From: Agrobacterium cavarae
GTDB lineage: Bacteria; Pseudomonadota; Alphaproteobacteria; Rhizobiales; Rhizobiaceae
Assembly (NCBI RefSeq): GCF_004310285.1
Contig: NZ_SISF01000030.1
Location: 248,001 to 312,000 of the forward strand
DNA length: 64,000 nt
Direction: 5' to 3'
Below the pieces are notes generated by a model. That model did not search any database. It saw nothing but the letters and a program-made list of their open reading frames with translations, and had not been told where the DNA came from. This document shows, piece by piece, positions 53,014-60,440 of the stretch (positions are counted from its first letter, which is position 1; each line of letters opens with the position of its first letter). The translations under genes and the position numbers were made by a program.

Positions 53014-54389
53014 GCATTGTCTCCGGATTTAGGGACGAGAAACCGGCTGACGCTGCGCATCTTTTCCCGCGTCTCTTCAAGTTCGCGCTCCGGGTCGGAC
53101 TGAGATATTAGCCCTGCGCCGGCGCGAAGCCAAGTTGCACCAGCGACCTGGTAGACGGAACGAAGCACAAGCGCCGCATCAAGGTTGCCCTTCGCGTCAA
53201 GCGAGAGGACCGCGCCACTGTACAGGCCGCGAGGGGAACCCTCGCGAATGCGGATCTCGCGGCATGCCTCGCGCTTTGGGATTCCCGATGCCGTGACGGA
53301 GGGAAAGAGCGCTCCGAAGGCGTCCCAGCAGCTAGCGCCAGGCCGCAACTGGCCACGGACATGAGATGCCAGATGCTGAACGCTGCCTCTGGAAACGACA
53401 TCCATGAAGTTTTCGACGAAGACGGTTCCGGGCTCGCTGACGTCGGCAATTTCATCCTGAGCAAGTTTCACTGAGAGGGCATGCTCGTAAATTTCCTTGG
53501 GGTCACTCAAAAGGTCTTCGCGAAGGGCTGCGTCGCGCTCCGGCTGATTTGTATAGGCGCGAGTTCCCGCGAGAGGCTGCGCGACAACGGCGCCACTTGT
53601 CGACACCTCGACGATCGCGCCAGGGCTGACGCCTGCGGCTGCAATTCCCCCAAGCCTCATCAGGAAAGACCGTGCCGGCGTGTTATTGCGGCGAAGCGTC
53701 TGATAGCTCGCAATCAGATCGATCTCCTGTTGGACGAAAACGGAGCGCGAAAGGATCAGTTTACGGAGCTTCCTGCCGTCGATCGATTGAATGGCGTCAC
53801 GTGCTGCATCGACGTAGCCGGTCGTATCCTCGATTTCATCGACGTGGACGCGTGCCGACCGGAGGCTGGCTCTGGCATTCTGCAATGCCCCATGCCAGCG
53901 CTCGGCGATTTCTGGATCTGAGACGATTAGCTTTGCGTCACCCGATCGGATTTGCGCGACATGTTGGGGTACGAACAGATAGAGCAGGGTACCGGCGTCA
54001 TCGGCGATCGGAAGACCCTGCAGTAAATAGGAGAGCTCGAACGCCGCCCAGCCGAAGACGCGCGAATCGCTTGCTCCGTGAGTAGGAAGGATGCCTGCCA
54101 GCATCGAGTCCAATTGCTCAAACGGGCGGTCGCCGAGGGGTTCGGTTCGTGATCCGGTCGGAGCGATCAGGTGAAGACCGTTCCGATCAAGCCGGATTTC
54201 TATCGCGCAGCCCGCTGCAAATGTGATCTCATCGGCCTTCTCGTACAAAATATAGGGTGTGGGCTGTTCGTCGGCTTGCGGGGCTTCGGTGGCCGATGCA
54301 AGCGCCGCTGCGGCGGTCACAATATCAACGGTTAACGGGACTATATGCTCTGAATTGTCTTGCACTATGCCTGAGGTAAACACGGTCAT
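53010..54389 (-). CDS. Salicylate synthase (MbtI/Irp9 type)
   Basis: 459-residue chorismate-utilising enzyme that makes salicylate via isochorismate. Features of the MbtI/YbtS/Irp9 branch: LRKLILSRSVFV, QPLAGTRAYTNQPERDAALREDL, DPKEIYEHALSVKLAQDEI, VQHLASHVRGQL and DAFGALFPSVTASGIPKREA. GGAGGAG precedes the ATG. With a separate isochorismate synthase in the same operon there are two routes into isochorismate. It overlaps the hydrolase gene by four bases. Confidence 0.88.
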   Translation of the reverse strand: MTVFTSGIVQDNSEHIVPLTVDIVTAAAALASATEAPQADEQPTPYILYEKADEITFAAGCAIEIRLDRNGLHLIAPTGSRTEPLGDRPFEQLDSMLAGILPTHGASDSRVFGWAAFELSYLLQGLPIADDAGTLLYLFVPQHVAQIRSGDAKLIVSDPEIAERWHGALQNARASLRSARVHVDEIEDTTGYVDAARDAIQSIDGRKLRKLILSRSVFVQQEIDLIASYQTLRRNNTPARSFLMRLGGIAAAGVSPGAIVEVSTSGAVVAQPLAGTRAYTNQPERDAALREDLLSDPKEIYEHALSVKLAQDEIADVSEPGTVFVENFMDVVSRGSVQHLASHVRGQLRPGASCWDAFGALFPSVTASGIPKREACREIRIREGSPRGLYSGAVLSLDAKGNLDAALVLRSVYQVAGATWLRAGAGLISQSDPERELEETREKMRSVSRFLVPKSGDNA

Positions 54390-54404
54390 ACGGATGCTCC
54401 TCCG

Positions 54405-54650
54405 TCAGATGCTGCCAGTGGTCGAAGTGATGGAAGCCATCTGGCTGCGCAGGGATTTGGGCCGCATATCCGTCCAGGTATTCTCGATCCAATCGAGTAC
54501 CTGCTGCCGCGGAGCGCCACCGGGCGCGCCGTAGGCGATGTTCCAACCCTCAGGTACGTCCTTAAATGTCGGCCAGAGGGAATATTGCTCTTCGTCGTTT
54601 ACCAGAGCAAAAAAAACGCCGTTTGGATCATCGAATGGATTGATGGTCAT
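54405..54650 (-). CDS. MbtH-family NRPS accessory protein
   Basis: 81 residues with the family signature in full: FFALVNDEEQYSLWPTF, VPEGWNIAYG, and WIENTWTDMRPKSL. MbtH proteins bind adenylation domains and are needed for their solubility or activity; one copy here would serve the three A domains. The ATG overlaps the monooxygenase stop by one base (TAATG). Confidence 0.95.
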   Translation of the reverse strand: MTINPFDDPNGVFFALVNDEEQYSLWPTFKDVPEGWNIAYGAPGGAPRQQVLDWIENTWTDMRPKSLRSQMASITSTTGSI

Positions 54651-56029
54651 TAGATCGCTCCAACAGTAGTGTGCTTGGCATGTGATTGTTCATAGGCTTC
54701 GTGATGAGCGTCCGCGGTGATCGCTTCCAGAATCTCAGAGGATCGAATTGCGACATTGGACAATAGGTTGGAGGTCAGCCCATGGCTGTGCTGAACACCG
54801 CCATTCAAATAGATGCGTCCGCTAATGTTAGGGAGATCAATCGAGTAGTCTCGATTGACGACTGGCAAGTCTCGTTTAAAGCCACTGCCGATATCTATGC
54901 TTGCGCCCAGCAGATCTCGCAGGTCGAACGGGGTGAAACCTGTCGCGAATATGATGGCGTCGAATGTGAGCTCAGATTTGTGCCGGCCGCCTATGTCAGA
55001 GATTGTTGCCGAAACACCGTCGACGTGATCGCTTATGTTCTCAACTACCGTCGTGCGATGGATGTGAAGACGTCTTTTGCCAGACACTGTCTCGTCATAC
55101 TCGAGCCGATAGAGGTCATTGATCAAGTCCGCATCAACGGCTGAATAGTTGGTTGGCCAGTGGTAATGCAGCAAGCGTTCTTTCAGCTCTGCGGGAGCCG
55201 TATAGAATTCATCGACAGATTGCGGATCAAAAATGCGATTGACAAATGGGGTGTCATCCGAGGGCGAATAGCCGAACCGTCTAAGCGATGCATGGACATC
55301 TGAGTCGGAAAATCTCTCATGCAGATATGCTACGACTTCCGCTGCGCTTTGCCCCGCGCCGACAACCAAAAACCGCTTGTTTTCTCTATTTGGGACAGCT
55401 TCTAGATTCGAGACAAGATGTTGATTATGAAATACTCTTTTGCTTGGGACAATATTTTCCGGTAACGCGGCGCGATATCCCAACCCTAAGACGACATTCC
55501 GGGCAAAGAGTGTTTCAGACCGCGAGGCTTCGGTGACATCGCGTGAGGTCTCAAGAGCGAAACGGCCATTTTGCCATTCAATTTTTTGAGCGCTCACACC
55601 GTAAGATACCGGAACGGAAACGCGCTTCGAGGCCCATTCAAGATAATCGTGGAACTCACGTCGAGAAGGGAAAAATGTTTTCAAGTTGATGAAGTCGGAC
55701 AAACGTCCTCGTTCGTGGAGATAATTGACGAAACTATAGCAGCTTGTAGGATTTCTAAGGGAGACCAAGTCTTTTAAGAAACTGATCTGCATAGTGGAAT
55801 CGGGCAATAACATACCCGTGTGCCAACTAAACTCTTTTTTTAGATCTATGAATTTAGCGGATAACCTGTCCTCGACGGGGCGTGTCTCATTATATTCTTC
55901 GATAGCGATCGCTAAGGCCAAATTCGTCGGACCAAAGCCTACTCCTACGATGTCCAGTTCCTGAGCCGATCGAGAAGTCAACTGGTCCGTCAGTTTTGCG
56001 TCGAGGGAATATACATCTTTTCCTGGCAT
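54650..56029 (-). CDS. L-ornithine N5-monooxygenase (PvdA/SidA type)
   Basis: 459 residues from ATG 56029, chosen for AGGAAAGG 7 bases upstream. FAD site IVGVGFGPTNLALAIA near the N-terminus, the MQISFLKDLVSLRNP and SFVNYLHERGRL blocks shared with PvdA, the NADPH site FLVVGAGQSAAEVVAYL, and the C-terminal ATGFTPFDL with HSHGLTSNLLS. It hydroxylates the side-chain amine of ornithine (lysine less likely), giving a hydroxamate precursor. First gene of its operon, 135 bases after the dyad block and iron box. Confidence 0.9.
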   Translation of the reverse strand: MPGKDVYSLDAKLTDQLTSRSAQELDIVGVGFGPTNLALAIAIEEYNETRPVEDRLSAKFIDLKKEFSWHTGMLLPDSTMQISFLKDLVSLRNPTSCYSFVNYLHERGRLSDFINLKTFFPSRREFHDYLEWASKRVSVPVSYGVSAQKIEWQNGRFALETSRDVTEASRSETLFARNVVLGLGYRAALPENIVPSKRVFHNQHLVSNLEAVPNRENKRFLVVGAGQSAAEVVAYLHERFSDSDVHASLRRFGYSPSDDTPFVNRIFDPQSVDEFYTAPAELKERLLHYHWPTNYSAVDADLINDLYRLEYDETVSGKRRLHIHRTTVVENISDHVDGVSATISDIGGRHKSELTFDAIIFATGFTPFDLRDLLGASIDIGSGFKRDLPVVNRDYSIDLPNISGRIYLNGGVQHSHGLTSNLLSNVAIRSSEILEAITADAHHEAYEQSHAKHTTVGAI

Positions 56030-56163
56030 GATAGCCTTTCCTAAGCCCATATAGATGAGTTCGGGTTGTTTCAGCGTTCCAACCGATCCTGCCCTCGGTC
56101 CAGGCGTTCCTCTGATCGAGGAACCCTCGTGGACCCGCAGTGAAATGCAGTTGCCCGATGGCT

Positions 56164-56190
56164 ATAAACAAACTGGACGTTCCCGTCCAG
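56164..56190. promoter_or_regulatory. Shared 27-base dyad block, copy 3 (hydroxylase/salicylate operon promoter)
   Basis: ATAA-N-CAAAC followed by CTGGACGTTCCCGTCCAG (56173-56190), here a perfect 7-bp dyad CTGGACG/CGTCCAG around four bases. It is the most symmetric of the three copies (others at 28607 and 48937) and so the best guide to the operator. Confidence 0.65.
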
Positions 56191-56198
56191 ATAAAACA

Positions 56199-56213
56199 TG
56201 ATAAATTAACTCA
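56199..56213. promoter_or_regulatory. Iron-responsive (IRO/RirA-type) box, copy 3
   Basis: TGATAAATTAACTCA is a perfect TGA-N9-TCA, 8 bases from the dyad block and upstream of the monooxygenase operon. Confidence 0.6.
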
Positions 56214-56288
56214 TGTATTTTTCGCGGGTGAGTTTTCATATGCGGCCGCTATCGGTCGCGTTCACGCCATTGACCTGCTAATGAAGTC

Positions 56289-56420
56289 TCACCCGGTCGC
56301 GTTTGGAGCCGGAGCGGTTTCTGACATGCCAGACTCGATCATCCCGGCATAGTCCGCCGGGGTCTCGTCCGAGCGATGAGTGCGGCGGGAAATTGTTGTA
56401 ATCGTTGTCCATTCCGCAAT
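56289..56420 (-). pseudogene. IS3-family transposase C-terminal remnant
   Basis: On the minus strand IAEW, then after a one-base shift NDYNNFPPHSSLGR, then after another shift TPADYAGMIESGMSETAPA to a stop. This is the end of an IS3-family (IS407-like) rve integrase, whose normal form is AEWRxDYNxxRPHSSLGxxTPAEYA. Two frameshifts show it is dead. It lies just outside the right edge of the siderophore operons. Confidence 0.75.
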
Positions 56421-56648
56421 GGCGCTGCGGTAAGACCGACCCAAAGACCATTTGTCCGTCCTCAATGGGCTGGACCCTCATCAGTTCTGCGGACATTCTC
56501 AGAGGCAGGTCGTTTCTCCTCTGCTTGACCCAGACGAAACTCTTTCGCGAACTCGCTCACACGCATAGTTTTCGCTGCCACCGTTGCAGCGGTGGCGCTG
56601 GCTTGGTTGGATGATGAACGATCGTATCCTTTAAGGACCACGATATGC
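56421..56648. other. Gap between IS remnant and DUF1488 gene
   Basis: 228 bases in which I see no recognisable gene; short frames here show no family pattern. Confidence 0.3.
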
Positions 56649-56915
56649 TCAACGAAAATGTGCGAGATCCAGCGTAATCACGCTGGATCGAACTTTGGAG
56701 TAAGCGGAGGTCGCCGCTTGCAGAATTCTTGGGCGCAAAGCATCGAACGCCATCAAATAATCTGCCTCGGTGACATTTCGGGACGATTTCCCGTGGGCTA
56801 ATACTTCGGTCGGCAGATAGAATTTGATCTCGAACATCCCGTCGTATCCGGTGAAACGGACACAGCGCTTTCTGTCGTCAAAACTACGAGCTTTGTTTGG
56901 AAAGGAGATACCCAT
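56649..56915 (-). CDS. DUF1488 family protein
   Basis: 88 residues beginning MGISFPNKARSFDDRKRCVRF and continuing GYDGMFEIKFYLP, EADYLMAFDALRPRILQAA. This is the pattern of small rhizobial DUF1488 proteins, which have no known function. The ATG overlaps the stop of a short upstream frame (TGATG), so it may be the second gene of a two-gene unit. It survives among IS and pseudogene debris. Confidence 0.7.
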   Translation of the reverse strand: MGISFPNKARSFDDRKRCVRFTGYDGMFEIKFYLPTEVLAHGKSSRNVTEADYLMAFDALRPRILQAATSAYSKVRSSVITLDLAHFR

Positions 56916-57199
56916 CAGCGCCCACCGTCATCTTGCCAACGATCACCAGCGCTACTCTTTGGTTGGGGATCGGGACTTGCTCGTATCGACGACTGTTTCT
57001 GGCTGACGAGAGGTCCAAGGAGAGCCGATTTGGTTCTAACACCCCTGCCTGACACGGCTGAGAGGAGGGGCGAGGCGTCACGTTTCATGTCGGAACGCGC
57101 GTTCGACTGAGATTCCCGATGGCCGGCGGACTTTAAGACTTCCCTCACCACCTTAGAGCCGGCGAGGTCGATAGACGAGGCTGCTGGATTGGAAGACAT
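56915..57199 (-). CDS. Small hypothetical protein upstream of DUF1488 gene
   Basis: 94-residue frame from ATG 57199 (MSSNPAASSIDLAGSKVV) with a strong GGAGGAC ribosome site 5 bases upstream and a TGATG junction with the DUF1488 gene. The C-terminal two thirds are rich in Ser, Arg and Lys and show no family pattern. The translation signals argue for a real gene; the composition argues for caution, and the 3' part may be frameshifted. Confidence 0.35.
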   Translation of the reverse strand: MSSNPAASSIDLAGSKVVREVLKSAGHRESQSNARSDMKRDASPLLSAVSGRGVRTKSALLGPLVSQKQSSIRASPDPQPKSSAGDRWQDDGGR

Positions 57200-57320
57200 T
57201 CCGTCCTCCTTTGTTGGGGCAAGGTTTTGCACCCTTGATGACAGCGCCCTGAAGACGAGCCGTCACTGCTATCTTAAGTCGTGCTTGAACACCGGATTAC
57301 AAGGGGAGGCTGGGCCAAAG

Positions 57321-57690
57321 CGTAGAGTGCTGGATCATGAGGGCCTGTCCTACTGGCATTCGATGCTGATGGCGGGAAACCGATAGATTGAGACAGTCGG
57401 TGCTTACCGCACGCATGAAGACGCCATGCAGATCGTGCCAAGTCGATCGGCCAGGTCGAACATCCACTTGGAGGCCCCCTCGTCTTGCCGGGTTGCCGTT
57501 GAGATGGAGCGCTTCATCACATGGTTCAACCAATCCGGCCCCTATGGCCAAACGCCGCTTCGAGCTTAGACACACGCCGCCGTCGGTCAGCTTTAGTTTG
57601 AAAGCAAACATCCATTCGAGGACGGCAACGGCTGAATAGGCCGCGCGCTCGCTTCAGCAGCTCGTGGAAATCGGTGGGATGACATGTACA
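57321..57690 (+). pseudogene. Fic-family (DUF4172-type) protein pseudogene
   Basis: One plus-strand frame reads LDHEGLSYWHSMLMAGNR-stop, then GAYRTHEDAMQIV, IHLEAPSSCRVAVEMERF, ITWFNQSGP, and finally HPFEDGNG-stop-IGRA. HPFxDGNGR is the Fic active-site motif and the upstream blocks match DUF4172/Fic proteins. There are four in-frame stops but no frameshift in this part. The N-terminus is missing. Intact relatives AMPylate or otherwise modify proteins. Confidence 0.8.
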
Positions 57691-57872
57691 GGAAAACGTC
57701 GGCATAGCCGGTACTGGCTGTCATCGCAGGCATAAATTGCTGCTCTTCTAAAAGACTCCGCCAACGTCATCAGCGAGGTGAGCGATTGCTCTCTGCCGCC
57801 CAGGAGCTTTCAGGGACCGCTCTGGACGGTCCGAGGTTGGGGAAAAAAAGCTCGGCCGCCTCAATGATCGCG

Positions 57873-58517
57873 CTACCAGCGCAAGAGACGCGGGCCGAGC
57901 GCCATGCCGATCAGGCCGCATAGAGCAATACCGAGGGAATACCAGAGCGCCACGAAGGGGAGCCCGTTTTCGATACATCCCCAGGAATAGGTCCATGCCC
58001 CTATGGCTCCTGCCATCATGCCAGCGGTAAATCCCGCGAGCCGATACCGCGTCGGTGCGCAACGTCGCAAGAACCAGATATTGGCGGCGAAGACGGGAGC
58101 GGCGGACGCGACAATGATCAGTGGGCAGAACCAGTAGGAGACGCCGAAAATCAACTTCGGATAGTCCATAGCTGGCGATGCATGCAACTGCCAGAGCCCC
58201 AGCATTGCTAGCAACATATAGATGCCGATCGAGGCCAAGCCTGCCGATTTCGGCAGTCCACCGGGGCGCGCGACCATCAACGCGGCGCAGATACCATTGA
58301 TCGCCAGCGCCAGCGGATAGAATGATTTTGCCCAGAAGGCGGGAAGAGACATTGCCGAGATTATGTCTGGACGCAAACCATGCACGAACAGGATAAATGC
58401 ACCAGACAGCAAGACACCAGGTAGCAGCGCCTTTGTTAGTAAGCGGAGAAGAGCATGCGGCCGTACCGGCTGCAGTCCTCTTGCCAGGCTGTCGATCAGA
58501 TCATCCGTTTTCGCCAC
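57873..58517 (-). CDS. NrsF (DUF1109) family membrane anti-sigma-F factor
   Basis: 214 residues with six predicted membrane segments (for example LLPGVLLSGAFILFVHGL, GIYMLLAMLGLW, CPLIIVASAAPVFAANIWF, and the last one FVALWYSLGIALCGLIGMAL). DUF1109/NrsF proteins hold an ECF sigma-F at the membrane and release it on oxidative or metal stress in Caulobacter. It overlaps the sigma-factor gene by 17 bases. Confidence 0.85.
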   Translation of the reverse strand: MAKTDDLIDSLARGLQPVRPHALLRLLTKALLPGVLLSGAFILFVHGLRPDIISAMSLPAFWAKSFYPLALAINGICAALMVARPGGLPKSAGLASIGIYMLLAMLGLWQLHASPAMDYPKLIFGVSYWFCPLIIVASAAPVFAANIWFLRRCAPTRYRLAGFTAGMMAGAIGAWTYSWGCIENGLPFVALWYSLGIALCGLIGMALGPRLLRW

Positions 58518-59067
58518 GTTCGCCTCTCAATCTCGCAGCCAGTGCCTTGATGCCGCGATGAACGCTGACCTTGACCATTGCTTCCGTCTTGCCACTGGCA
58601 GCTGCCGTCTCGGCGACCGAACGACCCTCCAACCTGACGCGCCGGATCAATTCGCTTTGCCACGCCGGAATGCCAGAGAGCAATCGCTCCACATCCATGC
58701 TCGCGAGGATCGCGTCTTCGGAATAGCCGTCCGCGACGCCCTCGACCAGTTCCAGGCTGACAACCGATCGCCCGCCTCGTCGCCGGTGATCGACCAGCTT
58801 GTGGCGTGCGATGGTAAAGAACCAGGCCGTGAACGGTCGCTCGCGATCGTAGGTGATCCGGCGCTGATGCAGCGCCAGAAGCGTATCCTGGATCAGATCG
58901 TCCGTGTCCTGCGCGTTCGACGCCAGCCGTCGCTTGAAATAGCTCTCCAGCAGATGCCGCAAAATACCGAGCAGACAGCGATAGGCATTCTCGTCCCCGT
59001 CAAGGGACAGAAGCATCAACGCCTTCAGCTCGAATTCGCTCATCGCCATCATGTCTTCCAGCTTCAT
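58501..59067 (-). CDS. ECF RNA polymerase sigma factor, sigma-F type
   Basis: 188 residues. Region 2 (about 28-95; TDDLIQDTLLALHQRR and FTAWFFTIARHKLVDHRRR) and region 4 (about 125-180; GRSVAETAAASGKTEAMVKVSVHRGIKAL). It pairs with NrsF. A GTAACC (minus strand 59091-59086) followed after 15 bases by CGTATG runs into the annotated ATG, so if this is the autoregulated promoter, translation probably begins a few codons later (Met 6 to 9, after GGAAG). Confidence 0.88.
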   Translation of the reverse strand: MKLEDMMAMSEFELKALMLLSLDGDENAYRCLLGILRHLLESYFKRRLASNAQDTDDLIQDTLLALHQRRITYDRERPFTAWFFTIARHKLVDHRRRGGRSVVSLELVEGVADGYSEDAILASMDVERLLSGIPAWQSELIRRVRLEGRSVAETAAASGKTEAMVKVSVHRGIKALAARLRGERGENG

Positions 59068-59160
59068 ACGGCCCTATGGCGAAACGGTTACACAGCATCG
59101 CTGGTAAAATCGAGAAAAGTTCAGCCCGACCGAGTTTGCGATCACAACCGCGTGATGACT

Positions 59161-59185
59161 GTTACCAATTCCCGCCTTCCGCGAA
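59161..59185 (+). promoter_or_regulatory. Candidate sigma-F promoter of the Met/Lys-rich peptide gene
   Basis: GTTACC (59161-59166), 15 bases, then CGAA (59182-59185), 62 bases before the ATG at 59247. Caulobacter sigma-F promoters are described as GTAACC and CGAA; the spacing here is one base short. A similar GTAACC-N15-CGTA lies before the sigma gene itself. Confidence 0.4.
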
Positions 59186-59246
59186 TGAGCCTGATGTGAA
59201 CCTTCGGCGCAAACACGCGGCGAGCACATCAAACGGGAGACGCATC

Positions 59247-59507
59247 ATGACTATTCGTTCCTTCACTGTCGCCATCGGCGCCGTCATTCTTGGTCTTTCC
59301 TTTGCGGCAGGCACCGCCGAGGCTCAGTCCTCCGACGCAATGAAAAAGACCGATACCATGAAGATGGATACGATGAAGAAAGACACCATGAAGACCGATA
59401 GCATGAAGATGGCCGGCAACAAGACCGACTGTATGCACAAGGCCGGCATGGAAAAGGACTCGATGAAAAAGTCCAACATGATGAAGAAATGCGACGCGAT
59501 GAAATGA
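59247..59507 (+). CDS. Secreted Met/Lys-rich pentapeptide MxKDx repeat protein
   Basis: 86 residues from ATG 59247. A signal peptide (FTVAIGAVILGLSFAAGTAEA) is followed by near-perfect five-residue repeats of the type MKKDT/MKTDS/MKMDT and three cysteines or cysteine-bearing repeats (TDCMHKAG, KKCDAMK). The methionine-rich repeat suggests metal binding in the periplasm, which fits control by a metal/oxidative-stress sigma factor, but no function is proven for the family. Divergent from the sigma-F gene. Confidence 0.8.
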   Translation: MTIRSFTVAIGAVILGLSFAAGTAEAQSSDAMKKTDTMKMDTMKKDTMKTDSMKMAGNKTDCMHKAGMEKDSMKKSNMMKKCDAMK

Positions 59508-59513
59508 TCCTGT

Positions 59514-59547
59514 CCGCCCCCGCGAAACGCAACTTTTGCGGGGGCGG
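59514..59547 (+). terminator. Strong terminator after the MxKDx gene
   Basis: A 14-bp stem: CCGCCCCCGCGAAA (59514-59527) pairs with TTTTGCGGGGGCGG (59534-59547, one G-T pair), 6-base loop, followed by TTT. It isolates the repeat gene from the cytochrome b gene. Confidence 0.75.
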
Positions 59548-59585
59548 TTTCGTATCGACGATAACGCTGGCGCTCGAGGGAAATT

Positions 59586-60440
59586 ATGGATGCGACCGCA
59601 CAACCCGTCACTGGAAAACGAATTCTCATCAGGCGACACAGTCTGACCGTGCGCCTGTCGCACTGGTTGAACGTTCTGTGCATGACCGTGCTGCTGTTTA
59701 GCGGACTGCAAATCTTCAACGCGCATCCGGCTCTCTATTGGGGTCAATATGGCGCCGATGACGACCCGGCCTTCATTGCCATGGACGCGGTGCAGGACGG
59801 CGACCGGGTCAAGGGCGTGACCCGCATCGGCGACGTCTCCTTTGAGACGACCGGTTTCCTGGGCGTGTCCAATGTCGATGGGGAGCTTACGGCCCGCGGC
59901 TTTCCCGCCTGGCTGACGCTGCCGAGCTATCAGGATCTCGCCACCGGTCGGCGCTGGCACTTTTTCTTTGCCTGGCTCTTCGTCATCAACGGACTGATTT
60001 ATGTTGCCTATGGTTTCATTGCCCGTCATTTCCATCGGGACCTTTTGCCTAGGCGCGGTGAACTAGCGGCATCGCACCTCGTCCAGGAGGTGGCTGATCA
60101 TGCTCGTTTGCGCTTTCCGAAGGGCGAGAAAGCGCGTCACTACAATGCTCTGCAGAAGCTCACCTATCTTCTGGTTATCTTTCTTCTGCTTCCCTTGATG
60201 ATTGCAACCGGGTTGACAATGTCACCGGGTTTTAATGCCTTCGCGCCCTGGCTACTGGATCTGTTCGGCGGTCGACAGTCGGCCCGGACACTGCATTTCA
60301 TCACAGCCAGCGCACTGATCGCTTTTGTCGTCATTCACATCGTGATGGTTCTGGTCTCCGGCGTATTGAACAATATGCGCTCGATGATCACCGGACGTTA
60401 TGTCATCATCGAAAAGCCGGAAGGGGAGTTCAAGCCATGA
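59586..60440 (+). CDS. Cytochrome b561-like membrane subunit
   Basis: 284 residues with four main membrane spans (about 25-45, 118-140, 195-215, 240-262) and histidines placed for b-type haem (LTVRLSHWLN, RRWHFFFAWLF, ARTLHFITAS, FVVIHIVMV). The family transfers electrons between quinone and a periplasmic partner. The following gene, overlapping by four bases, encodes a YedY-like molybdoenzyme, so this is its likely membrane electron donor, comparable to YedZ/MsrQ in role though not in sequence family. Confidence 0.85.
   Translation: MDATAQPVTGKRILIRRHSLTVRLSHWLNVLCMTVLLFSGLQIFNAHPALYWGQYGADDDPAFIAMDAVQDGDRVKGVTRIGDVSFETTGFLGVSNVDGELTARGFPAWLTLPSYQDLATGRRWHFFFAWLFVINGLIYVAYGFIARHFHRDLLPRRGELAASHLVQEVADHARLRFPKGEKARHYNALQKLTYLLVIFLLLPLMIATGLTMSPGFNAFAPWLLDLFGGRQSARTLHFITASALIAFVVIHIVMVLVSGVLNNMRSMITGRYVIIEKPEGEFKP

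Noticed and set aside
59229..60035. Minus-strand 268-codon frame opposite the MxKDx and cytochrome genes
   Set aside because: His-rich artefact of the repeat read in antisense.
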